Below are positions 17,316 through 27,604 of a DNA stretch of 64,000 nt, in pieces (position 1 is the first letter of the stretch; every line of letters starts with the position of its first letter). This DNA comes from Microbulbifer hainanensis. Its GTDB lineage: Bacteria > Pseudomonadota > Gammaproteobacteria > Pseudomonadales > Cellvibrionaceae. The notes below the pieces were generated by a model. The model made no database searches, had not been told where the DNA came from, and saw only the letters and a program-made list of their open reading frames with translations. The stretch covers positions 1 to 64,000 of the forward strand of contig NZ_JACZCR010000054.1 in NCBI RefSeq assembly GCF_014904735.1. Direction: 5' to 3'. The position numbers were made by a program, and so were the translations under genes.

Positions 17316-18740
17316 CTAGCGCAACAGTCGCAGCAATTTGAATTTCCGCGCACTGAAGGGCGCATAGCGAAGATCCAAATCGAAGATATTGCTGCGCTTC
17401 ATGACCGCTTTGTAATGGCTGAAAGTCCGGAAACCGTGTTCGCCGTGGTATGCGCCGATGCCACTCGGCCCAACGCCGCCGAATGGCAGGTCGTGGGCCG
17501 CCATAAACATCATGCAGTCGTTGATACAGGCGTTACCGGAACTGCAGCGGGCGAGAATGCGATCGGCCGTCGCCTCATTCTGGGTAAACACATAGAGCGC
17601 CAGGGGTTTGTCTCGCTCATTGACGAACTGCTCAGCCTGGCTGAATTCGTCGAGTTCAATGACCGGCAGTACCGGCCCGAAAATTTCTTCCTGCATCACC
17701 GCCGTTTCCAGCCCGACATTGCGCAGCAACGTAGGGGCGACATAGCGGTTTTCCACGTCGACTTCGCCGCCGAAGAATACTTCGCCATCGGCAATATAGG
17801 CTGCGACGCGCTCGGCATGGCGCCGATTGACGATACGGCCATAATCGCTCGATGTGCGCGGATCCGCGCCGAACATCTCGCGCACGACTTTCTCGATCTC
17901 CGGCAACAGCCGCTCCGCCGTGGCGCGGGTGCACAGCAGGTAATCCGGTGCGATGCAGGTCTGTCCCGCATTGGTGAATTTGCCCCAGGCAATCCGCCGC
18001 GCGGCGACTTCGATATTGGCGTCGTCGGCGACGATACAGGGGCTCTTGCCGCCCAGCTCCAGGGTAACCGGCGTCAGATGGCGGGCGGCCGCAGTCATGA
18101 CGATCTTGCCTACCTGGCCACCACCGGTGTACAGAATGTGATCCCAGCGCTGCTCCAGCAGCGCTGTGGTTTCCGGCACCGCCCCTTCGACACAGGCGAA
18201 AGCATCATTGTCCAGGTAGCGCGGCAGCAGTTCCGCCACCAGCTTTGAGGTGGCCGGCGCCAGCTCCGACGGCTTCAATACCGCGCAGTTGCCGGCAGCG
18301 ATGGCCGGAACCAACGGAGACAGCAGCAGCTGCAGCGGGTAGTTCCAGGCACCGATAATCAGCACCACTCCTAGCGGCTCCGGCAAGATGTAACTCTTGC
18401 CCGGCTGCGCGACAATCGGCGTGGACGCGCGGCGGGGGCGAACCCATTTTTTCAGGTGCTTGAGGGCGTGGTCGATATCGCCGCAGACTCCGGCGACCTC
18501 GGTCAGGAAACCCTCCTGGGGCGCTTTGTGCAGATCCTTTTCCAGGGCCTGCAGAAAACGGGATTCGTTATCGAGAATCATCCGCCGCAGCTGTCCCAAC
18601 TGCTGGCGCCGCCAGTTCAGATCGGCTGTCGTGCCGCTGCGGAAGTAGGTGCGCAATCCCGCGACCAGCGCCGCCGCATCGAGGCCATCACCGGCGTTCA
18701 GGGGCGAGGTCACAGGAGAATCTGTCGTTGGTGCTTCCAT
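17316..18740 (-). CDS. Aldehyde dehydrogenase, class 3 / coniferyl-aldehyde type
   Basis: 474 residues. NAD(P)-binding motif in LYTGGGQVGKIV (about 215-226), general base in VTLELGGKSP, catalytic Cys in NAGQTCIAPDY (about 266), and the family C-terminal SHYKAVMKRS. The short N-terminus, absence of an oligomerisation tail and EPLGVVLIIGAWNYPLQL mark class 3, which oxidises medium/long aliphatic and aromatic aldehydes. A large palindrome lies upstream and may be its operator. Confidence 0.93.
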   Translation of the reverse strand: MEAPTTDSPVTSPLNAGDGLDAAALVAGLRTYFRSGTTADLNWRRQQLGQLRRMILDNESRFLQALEKDLHKAPQEGFLTEVAGVCGDIDHALKHLKKWVRPRRASTPIVAQPGKSYILPEPLGVVLIIGAWNYPLQLLLSPLVPAIAAGNCAVLKPSELAPATSKLVAELLPRYLDNDAFACVEGAVPETTALLEQRWDHILYTGGGQVGKIVMTAAARHLTPVTLELGGKSPCIVADDANIEVAARRIAWGKFTNAGQTCIAPDYLLCTRATAERLLPEIEKVVREMFGADPRTSSDYGRIVNRRHAERVAAYIADGEVFFGGEVDVENRYVAPTLLRNVGLETAVMQEEIFGPVLPVIELDEFSQAEQFVNERDKPLALYVFTQNEATADRILARCSSGNACINDCMMFMAAHDLPFGGVGPSGIGAYHGEHGFRTFSHYKAVMKRSNIFDLDLRYAPFSARKFKLLRLLR

Positions 18741-18872
18741 CGAGTGTTTCTCGCGAATTTGTCGTTGTTATTGGAGTTCAAACTTGCAGTGATAAGGTAT
18801 CAGACTAGGGACTTCGTGACTGCAAGCGCCTGTTTTTTCGCGCAATATCCGGGGAAGCCTGGGGCAAGTCAA

Positions 18873-18907
18873 GGCGCCAATTGGAACAATGTTCCAAATT
18901 TGGCGCC
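18873..18907. promoter_or_regulatory. 35-bp near-perfect palindrome, operator candidate
   Basis: The core TTGGAACA-A-TGTTCCAA (18881-18897) is a perfect odd palindrome nested in outer arms GGCGCCAA and TTGGCGCC. It lies between ampE (stop at 18944) and the aldehyde dehydrogenase start (18740). No T-tract follows, so an operator for the dehydrogenase fits better than a terminator. Confidence 0.5.
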
Positions 18908-18943
18908 AGTTCACCAACAGCGTGCTGGCCGCTTGGCGAATGA

Positions 18944-19822
18944 CTAGGAATCGAACAGCACCGCCAGCGCCAGTACCGTCACCCACAACAGCAGCGCGCG
19001 GGACAGCAGCGCCTGCAACCCCTCCAGTTGCGCGCCGCAAACCCTCTGGCCCTCGGCCACTTCGAAACCGGCGCTGCACTCGCCCGCATCGATACCACCG
19101 AGCGCACCCTCGAGATAGTCTTCCAGTACTTCTGCCGTATTGCGCTCGCGGCAGGTCAGGCACTGGCGCCAAGCGCGATAGCAACCGGCGAAATTTCCCA
19201 CAATGGCAAAAGTGAAGCCCATGACCCGCACCGGCAACCATTCCAGCAGCCACAACCAGCGCGCCGCCGTGGCATCCGCATTGCCCTCGTTGGCGCGCTC
19301 GGCGTACAGGGCGCTGAGGCGAAAGAGCAGTGCGCCGGGTATTCCCAGCAGAATGAACCAGAACAGCACCGCGAACAGGCGCTCAAATGCGCAGTAGGCC
19401 GCACCGCGAAACACCTGTTCGTGCAATTGCTGGCCGCTGCCGGCCTCCTCGCCGATATCCTGCAACAGCGGCGCCGCAGCAGTCCGCGCCGCCTCCAGAT
19501 CGCCCTGGTACCAGTGGCGCAGGTAGTTCGACAGCATTTCGTTGAAATTGCCGCGTCCGAGGCAGTACAGCAGCAGCGGCACGCCGCACACCAGCGCGCC
19601 CAGCCAGCCGAGCAACGCATCGGCGAGCACCATGACGATGGCGACAGCCACCACCGGAGGCAGGATGGTCACCCCCAGCAACAGGCCCGGATTGCGCTGC
19701 AGGTCTCCGCGCGCTGCAAGGCGCCGGCGCCACCAGTGAAACCAGTCATCCCGGTGCAGGGGCGCCCCGGATCCCCAGAGCTGCACCAGCCCCAAAGCCA
19801 GCAACACCGTCAGAAGTGCCAT
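18944..19822 (-). CDS. ampE: AmpE-like regulatory membrane protein
   Basis: 292 residues with four or five membrane segments (about 2-15, 48-86, 148-168, 200-222, C-terminal LLLWVTVLALAVLF). The conserved GRGNFNEMLSNYLRHWYQGD and EQVFRGAAYCAFERLFAVLFWF identify AmpE. It is an inner-membrane protein of unclear biochemistry linked to beta-lactamase induction. It follows ampD on the same strand with a 121-bp gap, the usual ampDE pair. Length fits. Confidence 0.92.
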   Translation of the reverse strand: MALLTVLLALGLVQLWGSGAPLHRDDWFHWWRRRLAARGDLQRNPGLLLGVTILPPVVAVAIVMVLADALLGWLGALVCGVPLLLYCLGRGNFNEMLSNYLRHWYQGDLEAARTAAAPLLQDIGEEAGSGQQLHEQVFRGAAYCAFERLFAVLFWFILLGIPGALLFRLSALYAERANEGNADATAARWLWLLEWLPVRVMGFTFAIVGNFAGCYRAWRQCLTCRERNTAEVLEDYLEGALGGIDAGECSAGFEVAEGQRVCGAQLEGLQALLSRALLLWVTVLALAVLFDS

Positions 19823-19943
19823 AGTTCACACTCGAATAAAAATTGGATTAGGTAGGCAAGAATAACGCCAGCAGGCACAGGAAAAAACCACTGGGACGCA
19901 ATTGCGGCTCCGCGGCTTGCGGAACAGGGGCCAACCCGGACGG

Positions 19944-20534
19944 TCAGGCCCGGGCTTCCAGTACCCGATCCAGGATGTCGCGGTAGCGCTGCCAGTCAAA
20001 TCCGGGACCCGGATCCAGCTTGCGGCCGGGCGCGATATCGGAGTGACCGGTGATGGTGTCCCTGGTGATCAGCGGATAGGCATCCATGATGGCCGCCGTC
20101 ACTTCCGCCAGCGACTCGTACTGGGCATCGGTATAGGTGTCGGTATCGAGCCCTTCCAGCTCGATACCTATGGAGAAGTCGTTGCAGTTGCAGCGCCCGC
20201 AAAATTCGGACTGCCCGGCGTGCCAGGCACGACGGTCGAGGGGCACATACTGGGTAACGGAGCCGTTGCGGTCGATCAGGATGTGCGCAGAAACCTGCAG
20301 GCCGGCGATCTCGGCAAAGTAGGGATGGGCGTCGCTGTCGAGCTGACCGAGAAACAGGGCATCGATATAGGGGCCACCGTATTCACCGGGCGGCAGGCTG
20401 ATGCTGTGGATCACCAGCAGGTCTACGGCCTCACCTTCCGGCCGGCTGTTGCAGTGCGGGCTGGGTACCCGGCGCACATCAGACAGCCAGCCGGATTCCA
20501 ATTGGTATTTCACGCGATCTCTCCGCTCTTGCAC
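19944..20534 (-). CDS. ampD: 1,6-anhydro-N-acetylmuramyl-L-alanine amidase
   Basis: 196 residues of the amidase_2 fold. Zinc ligands are likely in LLVIHSISLP, AWHAGQSEF and TGHSDIAPGRKLDPGPGFDW; the last motif is near-invariant in AmpD. It cuts the lactyl-amide bond of anhydro-muropeptides brought in by AmpG. Loss of AmpD derepresses AmpC beta-lactamase where AmpR is present. No signal peptide, so cytoplasmic. First gene of the ampDE pair. Confidence 0.96.
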   Translation of the reverse strand: MQERRDRVKYQLESGWLSDVRRVPSPHCNSRPEGEAVDLLVIHSISLPPGEYGGPYIDALFLGQLDSDAHPYFAEIAGLQVSAHILIDRNGSVTQYVPLDRRAWHAGQSEFCGRCNCNDFSIGIELEGLDTDTYTDAQYESLAEVTAAIMDAYPLITRDTITGHSDIAPGRKLDPGPGFDWQRYRDILDRVLEARA

Positions 20535-20641
20535 TCCGTCATATACTCGGGCCGGGCAGATAAAGCGGATACGCCGCTAGAACCTGCCTGGCAAGAGCCA
20601 TTTTATGGAAGCGTTGATCGATATACCAATGCCACAACGGC

Positions 20642-23203
20642 TCAAACGGCTGCGGCTTCCTCTGCTTTCGATTCATCCACGCTGACCGCAATCTTTATCT
20701 CGCCGATATTACCGACGACGTACTGCAGCGCGCGCTCGAACAGTGGTCCCTTTTCCAGCGGCTTCATCACACCATCGCGCAGCGCGTGCGCCAGCTCCAG
20801 CCGGGCGTAGACAGCTACCTTAGCACCGGCACGATTCACGAACATGAACTGATCGAGATCCCGGATAATCGCCGCCAGACGGCAGCGCATCGGCGGTTTT
20901 CCCGAATTCTCCAGCATGAACCAGCTGTCTTTGAGGTGATAGGTTTGCTGCCAGTGTTCGTCGCTGATGGCCAGGGGCGACAGGCTGTGGTCTTTTTCCA
21001 GCGGCGCAGACTGTGCGACCTGCTGCAACTCTTCCACCGCCGGCAGATCGGTTTCCTGATCCAGCAGCTCAAGGGTCTCCACGCCAGGCATTTCCGCCAC
21101 CTCTGCGGGCTCGACGATGGCGTCTCTGGCCAGTTCCTCCTCGGCTTCTGAGATGCCCGGTACCTCGGGAATCGCAACGATACTGTCGGCCTCCCGGCGC
21201 AGCTCCTGGACAAGGCGCTCGCGGGTGCGGCGCTCACGCTCGGATTCCACCCGTTCACCGAGCGCCTGGCGCTCGCGGTAAAGGCGGTCGAGCCCTCCCA
21301 TCAGGCGCTGGCGGTCGCCGGCACCCAGCGACAGAGAGCGGGCCCCTTCGTCGAGTCGCTTGCGCAAGCCGGGCAACAATTGCTGCATTTTGAAACGGCT
21401 CTCCGGCATCGGTGCCACCACACTCCACACCAGGTCCCGCGCGGTCAGCACCGCGCGGCGCCAGTTGTCACTATCGGTTCCCTCTTTCAGGCAGGTTCCG
21501 AACAAGACGCTGTTCCACACCCGGTTGAGCCACTCGTGAACGACTTTGGGCAGCTTGCGTTCCGCAGTGAGCGCATCGAAAACTGCCGCCACGCGTGCCC
21601 GCGCGGCTTCCACCCGGGCATTGCCCTGTGCCTCGTCGACGGTGCGCCGCTCCAGAACCTGGGCGCGGCGGCGCTCGCGAGCGACAAACTCTTCAAAGTC
21701 CTGTAGCAATCCGGTGAAGATTTCTTCGTCCCGATCAAAGTCCTGCAGAACGCGTTCGACGATTTCGCAGATCTCGCAATAAAAAGGTTCCTTGCGGAAG
21801 TTTTCACCCGGCTGCCAGCCGATGGCCGCATCCGCCAGCGCGTTGAATAATTTGCGCGCAGGGTGGCCACCCTTGCTGAAAAACGACTTGTCGGCGACCG
21901 CCAGCTTCAGCAATGGTAGCTGCAGACGGATCAGCTGAACCTTGATCGGCTCGGCCAGGTTGCGGTCCTCCAGCATGAAGGAAAACAGCATATCCACCAT
22001 GCGGATGACTTCGGTATCCAGCTCCTGCAGAGAGGCTCCCTGCTTCGCCTCCACCAACCGCTGCTCCAACAGGCTGTTGACGTCCAGTACCTGTCCGACC
22101 GGACCGGACTGCAGTGGCACCAGTTGCAGGGCACCCAGGTGCTGCAACAGATCCGGGGTCGCCAGCGGCGCGGCGCCCGCACCGGGAGGCAGCAGGCCGT
22201 AGCCACCGGCGCCCGACTGAGCGGGCGCGCCACCAGCATGTGCACCGGCACCCGCCATGCCGGGCGCAGCGCCTGCAGCAACTCCGCTCGCAGCCACACC
22301 TCCAGGCATGCCATAACCGCCGGTCATTCCGGCACCACCAGGTATTCCGCCGACACCTGGCATTCCCAGGCCCGGCGCTTGCCCAGACTGCGGCGCGCTG
22401 GCACTGCCATCGACTGGCGCACCCGCAGGGGCGCCCATTTGCGGCGCCACCGGCGTTGCCGGTGTTGCCGGTCGGGCACCCAGGCGCCGCTGCAACAGCG
22501 GGTCTTTCAGGGAGGGCAGCACGCCTTTGTCGATCAGCAGCTGGTTGCAATTCTGATAGAGGGAATTGAGTTTGATCCCGAGCAACTGCTCGAATTTCTT
22601 CAGCAGAATCAGCCGTGCGCGCAGGTGAATATCGAGGGGCTTGAGTGCGCGCTGCAGTGCCCGGCACAGTACACCCGGTGACAGCGGCATATTCTCGTCG
22701 TATACCTTGGTCGGCAGCAGCGTATCCAGGCGCAGTGACAACTCGGCAATCGGCGTGGCAAAGTCGCGCTTCGCCGCGGCAATGATGCTCTTCAGGGCGA
22801 CCTGCTGCTCCAGGTCATCGTTCTGCACCAGAGAGAGTCCGGCGCTGTCCTGCGACTCCTCGGCTTCGAGCCCGCGGTACTCTTTTTCAATCTCGTGGAA
22901 TCCCGCCTGCACCGCGTTGACGAAACGCTCGGTTATCCGGGTGCGCTCCAGCCGCAGCACGCGCAGTGCCTGGAACAGACCATCCTGTTCTTCCTGTAGA
23001 TGCACCTTTTCCGCGGTGGCGAACAATGTGTCGTCGACACCCGCGAAAACCTCTTTCATCCGAGCGAATAGCCAGCTGCATGCGGTATCGCGCACACTGA
23101 CGACAAATGGGGGCAAAGGGCGGGCCTGCGCCTCCCCTGCCGAAGAATTTTTGGAGTTATTCGCGGAAAACGCCACAACGCGCGGAAAATCTTTGGTGTC
23201 CAT
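20642..23203 (-). CDS. DUF1631 family protein, paralogue B
   Basis: 853 residues. A helical N-terminal region (to about 245), a low-complexity linker rich in Gly, Ala, Met and Pro (about 245-350), a helical middle, an acidic/Glu-rich stretch (about 660-740) and a C-terminal domain with MRCRLAAIIRDLDQFMFVNRAGAKVAVYARLELAHAL, which looks like a small PilZ-like barrel. DUF1631 proteins are common in marine gammaproteobacteria; their role is not established. Lies downstream of a clear paralogue (23639-25987) with a 435-bp gap. Confidence 0.9.
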   Translation of the reverse strand: MDTKDFPRVVAFSANNSKNSSAGEAQARPLPPFVVSVRDTACSWLFARMKEVFAGVDDTLFATAEKVHLQEEQDGLFQALRVLRLERTRITERFVNAVQAGFHEIEKEYRGLEAEESQDSAGLSLVQNDDLEQQVALKSIIAAAKRDFATPIAELSLRLDTLLPTKVYDENMPLSPGVLCRALQRALKPLDIHLRARLILLKKFEQLLGIKLNSLYQNCNQLLIDKGVLPSLKDPLLQRRLGARPATPATPVAPQMGAPAGAPVDGSASAPQSGQAPGLGMPGVGGIPGGAGMTGGYGMPGGVAASGVAAGAAPGMAGAGAHAGGAPAQSGAGGYGLLPPGAGAAPLATPDLLQHLGALQLVPLQSGPVGQVLDVNSLLEQRLVEAKQGASLQELDTEVIRMVDMLFSFMLEDRNLAEPIKVQLIRLQLPLLKLAVADKSFFSKGGHPARKLFNALADAAIGWQPGENFRKEPFYCEICEIVERVLQDFDRDEEIFTGLLQDFEEFVARERRRAQVLERRTVDEAQGNARVEAARARVAAVFDALTAERKLPKVVHEWLNRVWNSVLFGTCLKEGTDSDNWRRAVLTARDLVWSVVAPMPESRFKMQQLLPGLRKRLDEGARSLSLGAGDRQRLMGGLDRLYRERQALGERVESERERRTRERLVQELRREADSIVAIPEVPGISEAEEELARDAIVEPAEVAEMPGVETLELLDQETDLPAVEELQQVAQSAPLEKDHSLSPLAISDEHWQQTYHLKDSWFMLENSGKPPMRCRLAAIIRDLDQFMFVNRAGAKVAVYARLELAHALRDGVMKPLEKGPLFERALQYVVGNIGEIKIAVSVDESKAEEAAAV

Positions 23204-23425
23204 TCGTTCCTCTCTGCGCTATCGGGCGCCGAGTAATATCGTTGCTCCGTCGGTCGGCCTTGACCACAGCGGATACTACGTGCAACTGAAAAGGTCATCG
23301 TTTGTTATTTGCCAGATAAGGCTGGCGCCCGCCCCGAACGGGAAAGTCAATTTATTTTCGTTGTCAAAGTGCGACACACCTCACAATTTGAGGGTGACTG
23401 AACGCCTGCAGCGACTATCGGTTAA

Positions 23426-23442
23426 TTGATCTGACAGATCAA
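23426..23442. promoter_or_regulatory. Perfect palindrome in the DUF1631 intergenic gap
   Basis: TTGATCTG-A-CAGATCAA sits about 225 bp upstream of the downstream DUF1631 gene, in a 435-bp gap (23204-23638) with no other gene. It could be an operator. The half-site spacing does not fit FNR/Anr. Nothing else was recognised in the gap. Confidence 0.4.
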
Positions 23443-23638
23443 GTCCTCGACAGTCATTGAGACGTCGATTTATTCGAAATTTTTTCAGAAGTTATCGGGT
23501 AGTCAGGTAAGACAGATGAATAAGACGCAATTCAAGCGGAATCGGTGGGCAATTCGTCGGCTCGGGGGGTCATGGCGACTGTGTCCCGAGCCGGGAGGGA
23601 ATCAGGCCGACGGCCCTGAAAGTGGTACGGATTAACCG

Positions 23639-25987
23639 CTATTTTTCGCTGCGATTTTTGCGCACATTGCCGATAACGGACTGCAGCGCCCGCTCGAACA
23701 ACATGCCGTCATCAAGCGGCATCAACTGGGTGGAGCGCAGAGCATGTGCCAGCTCGAGTCGCGCAAACTCGGCAACCTTGGCTCCGTTGCGATTCACAAA
23801 AATAAATTGATCGATATCCCGGATCACCGCCGCCAGGCGGCAACGGAACTGCTCTTCGCCGGAGCGCTTGAGTTCGAACCAGCTGCCCTGCGCCAGGCGG
23901 AATGTCATCTGCCAGTGCGGATCGCTCTCTTCCATCGGCGCCAGGCCCTCCTGCTCCGCTTCCGCGGGTGTCACCTCGGCCTTGGCAACGACCTGTTCTA
24001 GCTCTTCCATCTGCGGAACCGTGATTTCTTCCGCAGTTTCTACCGTTCCAGCTTCAACTTCGGTCTCCTGGACCACGGCCACGGCATCGGCCTCTTCTGC
24101 CGTCTGCTCATTGCGCAGCGCTTCTTCAGCCTGCTCGCGGGCCTCAAGCTCACGCTCCTCAGCCAGCTTCTGCGCCAGCGCAAAGCGTTCCCGGTAAATT
24201 TCCTTCAGGCCGGCAAAGAGTCCACGCGCCTCAAACGGATTCAGGGATACGGCTTCCACACCTTCGCGCAGGCGCTCCTGCAACGCCGGCAACAGGCCAA
24301 GCAATTGCTGGCGGCTGTCGGGCATCGGCGCCTGCACACTCCAGACGAGGTCTCGCGCTGTCCGCACGTCGCGGCTCCAGGCTTCGCTCTCCGTCCCTTC
24401 TTTCACACAGGTCAGGAAAAGCACGTTGTTCCAGACCTTTTGCAACCAGTCCTGCACGACCTCGGGCAGGTCGCGCTCCGCCATCAAAGCGTCCATCACG
24501 GCCGCTACCCGCGCCCGCGCAGCCTGGGTCTTGGCGCGACCGTCAGCCTCGTCGACCACCCGGCGCTCCAGCATCTCGGCACGCTTGCGCTCGCGCAGAA
24601 TAAACTGGCGGAAGGATTCCGACAGCTGGGCAAAAATATCCACATCCTGATCGAACTCGTTCTGCACGCGGTCGACCACTTGGCTGACTTCCCGATACAG
24701 CGGATCCGATTCGTAATTGTCGCCGGCCTGCCAGCCGGTGGTGGCATCGGCCAGTTCATTGAGTAATTTGCGGGCGGGGTGTCCGCCCTTGCTGAAAAAC
24801 GACTTGTCGGCGATCGCCACTTTCAACAGGGGCAGTTGCAGGCGCCCCAGCAGGGATTTGATCGGCTCGGCAAGGTTGCGGTCTTCCAGAATAAAAGAGA
24901 ACAGCATCTCGACCAGCTTGATGATATCGCTGTCCACTTTCGCCAGCGAAGCGGACTGGTTGGCCTGGACCAGACGCTGCTGCAGCAGGCTGCCTACTTT
25001 GAGCAGCTGCACGCCGTCGGCCTGATATTCGACACTGGACTGCAGTTCGCCCAGATGCGCAATCAGGTCCGTGGAGGCCATTGGGGACAATCCGGCCGTG
25101 GCCGGCAGCAACCCCGGGGCAAACTGACCCGCGGGAATGGTTCCGCCCTGCATACCGCCGCCCTGAGCGCCTTCGCCATACGCACCACCGGCAATACCAG
25201 CTGAGGTCACAGTTCCCTGCGCACCGGCCATAACACTACCTGCACCGGGCGCAGGCTTCGGCCGCTGCGGGGCGGAACGCTGGCGGGCGACGCGGCGTTG
25301 CTCGTGCAGCGTCGGTAGAATCCCCTGCTCCACCATCAGGCGGTTGCACTGCTCATAGAAATCCTTCAGCTGTGCCATGACGACCTGCTCGAATTTTTTC
25401 AGCAGGGTCAGGCGGGCGCGGATATGGATTTCCAGCGGGCGTACGGCTTCAACAAAGGCATCGCAGATCGCATCCGGGCCGAGCGGGTTGTTCTTTTCGT
25501 AGATTTTGACCGAATAGAGGGTATCGAGACGCAGGCTCAACTCGGTAATCGGTTCGGCGAAATCGCGCTTGGCATTCGCCACCATGGTATCGACCGCGAC
25601 CAGCTGCTCCAGGTCATCGTTATGGACCAGCGACAGGTTGTCGGAGGCAAAGTCATTATCATCCCCATCCGCGTCGCGGACCTCAAAGGCCCCGTCGATA
25701 TTGGCACCGAAGCGCGCGGCAACATGGCGCCGCTCCACCCGCAGCAGGCGCAGCGCCTGGAACAGGCCGTCCTGCTCATCTTGGCCATGCGCCCGCTCGG
25801 CCATCGAAAACAGGGAGTCGTCGACCTTGGCAAACAGTTGCTTGATCTGCTCCAGCAACAATCCGCGGGCCTTCTCGCGCAGGGTGACCACTGAGGACGC
25901 CAGGACAACCGATTTCTTGCGAAGGGAGAAATCCAGTCCGCCGGCACTCTTTTCCGCCAGGGAAACCACGTTATTGGACTCGCTCAT
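23639..25987 (-). CDS. DUF1631 family protein, paralogue A
   Basis: 782 residues from the ATG at 25985-25987 (MSESNNVVSLAEKS); a GTG 11 codons upstream is possible. Same layout as its neighbour: helical N-terminus, a Gly/Ala-rich linker at about 240-300, a conserved middle (EMLFSFILEDRNLAEPIKSLLGRLQLPLLK, then FSKGGHPARKLLNELADA), an acidic stretch and the C-terminal FRCRLAAVIRDIDQFIFVNRNGAKVAEFARLELAHAL. The linker and acidic stretch differ most between the two. Cytoplasmic; function unknown. Confidence 0.9.
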   Translation of the reverse strand: MSESNNVVSLAEKSAGGLDFSLRKKSVVLASSVVTLREKARGLLLEQIKQLFAKVDDSLFSMAERAHGQDEQDGLFQALRLLRVERRHVAARFGANIDGAFEVRDADGDDNDFASDNLSLVHNDDLEQLVAVDTMVANAKRDFAEPITELSLRLDTLYSVKIYEKNNPLGPDAICDAFVEAVRPLEIHIRARLTLLKKFEQVVMAQLKDFYEQCNRLMVEQGILPTLHEQRRVARQRSAPQRPKPAPGAGSVMAGAQGTVTSAGIAGGAYGEGAQGGGMQGGTIPAGQFAPGLLPATAGLSPMASTDLIAHLGELQSSVEYQADGVQLLKVGSLLQQRLVQANQSASLAKVDSDIIKLVEMLFSFILEDRNLAEPIKSLLGRLQLPLLKVAIADKSFFSKGGHPARKLLNELADATTGWQAGDNYESDPLYREVSQVVDRVQNEFDQDVDIFAQLSESFRQFILRERKRAEMLERRVVDEADGRAKTQAARARVAAVMDALMAERDLPEVVQDWLQKVWNNVLFLTCVKEGTESEAWSRDVRTARDLVWSVQAPMPDSRQQLLGLLPALQERLREGVEAVSLNPFEARGLFAGLKEIYRERFALAQKLAEERELEAREQAEEALRNEQTAEEADAVAVVQETEVEAGTVETAEEITVPQMEELEQVVAKAEVTPAEAEQEGLAPMEESDPHWQMTFRLAQGSWFELKRSGEEQFRCRLAAVIRDIDQFIFVNRNGAKVAEFARLELAHALRSTQLMPLDDGMLFERALQSVIGNVRKNRSEK

Positions 25988-26323
25988 TTTCACGTCGACC
26001 TCGGGGTGCCGACCCGGCACCCTGCGCTGTTGATAGAGTGTGTGATGAACGCGGATGTCCCGCGCAAACCGTCGAATTCTTGGTATCTCGCGGCGGCGAA
26101 TTGTTGTCCACCGCGGGCGGTATTACCGCAAGCCCCCATTCTACCGGGCCGTTCAGGGGCATGAACAAGTGCCAAGCTTGGATTTGAGACGCCTGTCACA
26201 GCTGCATAACCAGGAAAATGAGCGCCTCCCGTCAATGCGCCCGCGAGTCATGACAGCGTTGGCATTTACAATCCAAACCCCGCCACATTTGTTAGACTTG
26301 CGCCGACCAAGTAGAGGTTGACT

Positions 26324-27178
26324 ATGCACCCACAAGACACCGACATCCCCAACCTGATTCCGGATATCCAGCGTGCGGTGGTTGCCGCACTTGCCGAGGA
26401 TATCGGCAATGGCGACATCACCGCCCAGCTGATCCCCGCCGACCGCGATGCCCGCGCCCGGGTCATCACCCGTGAGGACTGTACCCTGTGTGGCCGCGCC
26501 TGGGTGGACGCTGTGTTCCAGCAACTGGATCCGACGCTGAAAGTCACCTGGCACTATGAGGATGGCGAACAGGTGGCCGCCGACTCGGTGCTGTTCGAAC
26601 TCGACGGCAACGCCCGTGCCATCCTCACCGGCGAGCGCACGGCCCTGAACTTCCTGCAGACGCTGTCCGGCACGGCTACGGTGGCTGCGGCTTACGCCGC
26701 GCGCACCGCCGGCACTGAGATCAAGATTCTCGATACCCGCAAAACAATCCCCGGGCTGCGTACCGCGCAGAAATACGCGGTGCTCTGCGGCGGTTGCTAC
26801 AACCATCGTATCGGCCTCTACGACGCCTTCCTGATCAAGGAAAACCACATTGCCGCCGCCGGCGGTATCGATCGGGCCGTCGCCCAGGCGCGCAGCATCA
26901 AGCCGGACGCATTAGTAGAAGTGGAGGTGGAAAACCTCGGTGAACTGCAGCAGGCGCTGGACAGCGGTGCCGACGTCATCATGCTCGACGAGTTTTCCGA
27001 CGCGGACACCAAAACCGCCCTGCAGCTGGCCAGCGGCAAGGCGAAAATCGAGATTTCAGGCAGTGTTGACAGCGACCGGCTGCAACAGCTGGCCGGACTC
27101 AAGGTGGATTACATTTCATCCGGCAGCCTGACCAAGCACATGCGGGCTATCGACCTCTCACTGCGCCTGGAGCTCTGA
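26324..27178 (+). CDS. nadC: Nicotinate-nucleotide pyrophosphorylase (carboxylating)
   Basis: 284 residues from ATG 26324-26326 behind AGAGG (a TTG two codons earlier is in frame). It turns quinolinate and PRPP into nicotinate mononucleotide in de novo NAD synthesis. Conserved parts are [57 protein letters not shown] (Arg/His substrate pocket), [12 protein letters not shown] and [10 protein letters not shown] hairpin past the stop overlaps the end of the convergent coiled-coil gene. Confidence 0.98.
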   Translation: MHPQDTDIPNLIPDIQRAVVAALAEDIGNGDITAQLIPADRDARARVITREDCTLCGRAWVDAVFQQLDPTLKVTWHYEDGEQVAADSVLFELDGNARAILTGERTALNFLQTLSGTATVAAAYAARTAGTEIKILDTRKTIPGLRTAQKYAVLCGGCYNHRIGLYDAFLIKENHIAAAGGIDRAVAQARSIKPDALVEVEVENLGELQQALDSGADVIMLDEFSDADTKTALQLASGKAKIEISGSVDSDRLQQLAGLKVDYISSGSLTKHMRAIDLSLRLEL

Positions 27179-27202
27179 CTCGCGCTTTGGACCGGGCGAG
27201 AC

Positions 27203-27499
27203 TCAGCGCATGCGATCCCGCGCCCGGTCCAGGGACTCCTTCAGTTCTCCCCAGGCCGTCTCCACACCGCTCTTGACTTCATCCCAGGCGTCGCCGCTCT
27301 GGTCGTGCAGGTGTTGGAGCTTCTCTTTCAGGTCATCGCGCTTACTGCGCAGCTCGTCCAGCTGCTCGCGGTAGCGGATCTCGGCGTCGGCCCCCGCCTC
27401 TTCGGTTTTTGCCTCGAGCTGGTCTATTTTGGCATTCCACTCTTTCAGCCTGGCCGCCATTTTCTTTTCGTAAGCCGTATGCACTTTGTCATCACTCAT
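27203..27499 (-). CDS. Small coiled-coil protein
   Basis: 98 residues from ATG 27497-27499 (MSDDKVHTAYEKKMAARL), chosen because GGGAG lies 8 bp upstream; the longer frame has no good start. Strongly charged heptads (KEWNAKIDQLEAKTEEAGADAEIRYREQLDELRSKRDDLKEKL) predict a coiled coil, followed by a second amphipathic helix (WDEVKSGVETAWGELKESLDRARDRMR). Similar small proteins are widespread in gammaproteobacteria without a clear role. Convergent with nadC, sharing the hairpin at the 3' end. Confidence 0.75.
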   Translation of the reverse strand: MSDDKVHTAYEKKMAARLKEWNAKIDQLEAKTEEAGADAEIRYREQLDELRSKRDDLKEKLQHLHDQSGDAWDEVKSGVETAWGELKESLDRARDRMR

Positions 27500-27604
27500 T
27501 GCCGCTGCTCCCATTTCGCTGTGGTTCCGCAAAGTGTAATCAGGCACCGGGCCATTTCACCGCCGGGAAATCTCTGGCCATTCCCGGTCACTGTCACCAA
27601 ATAA

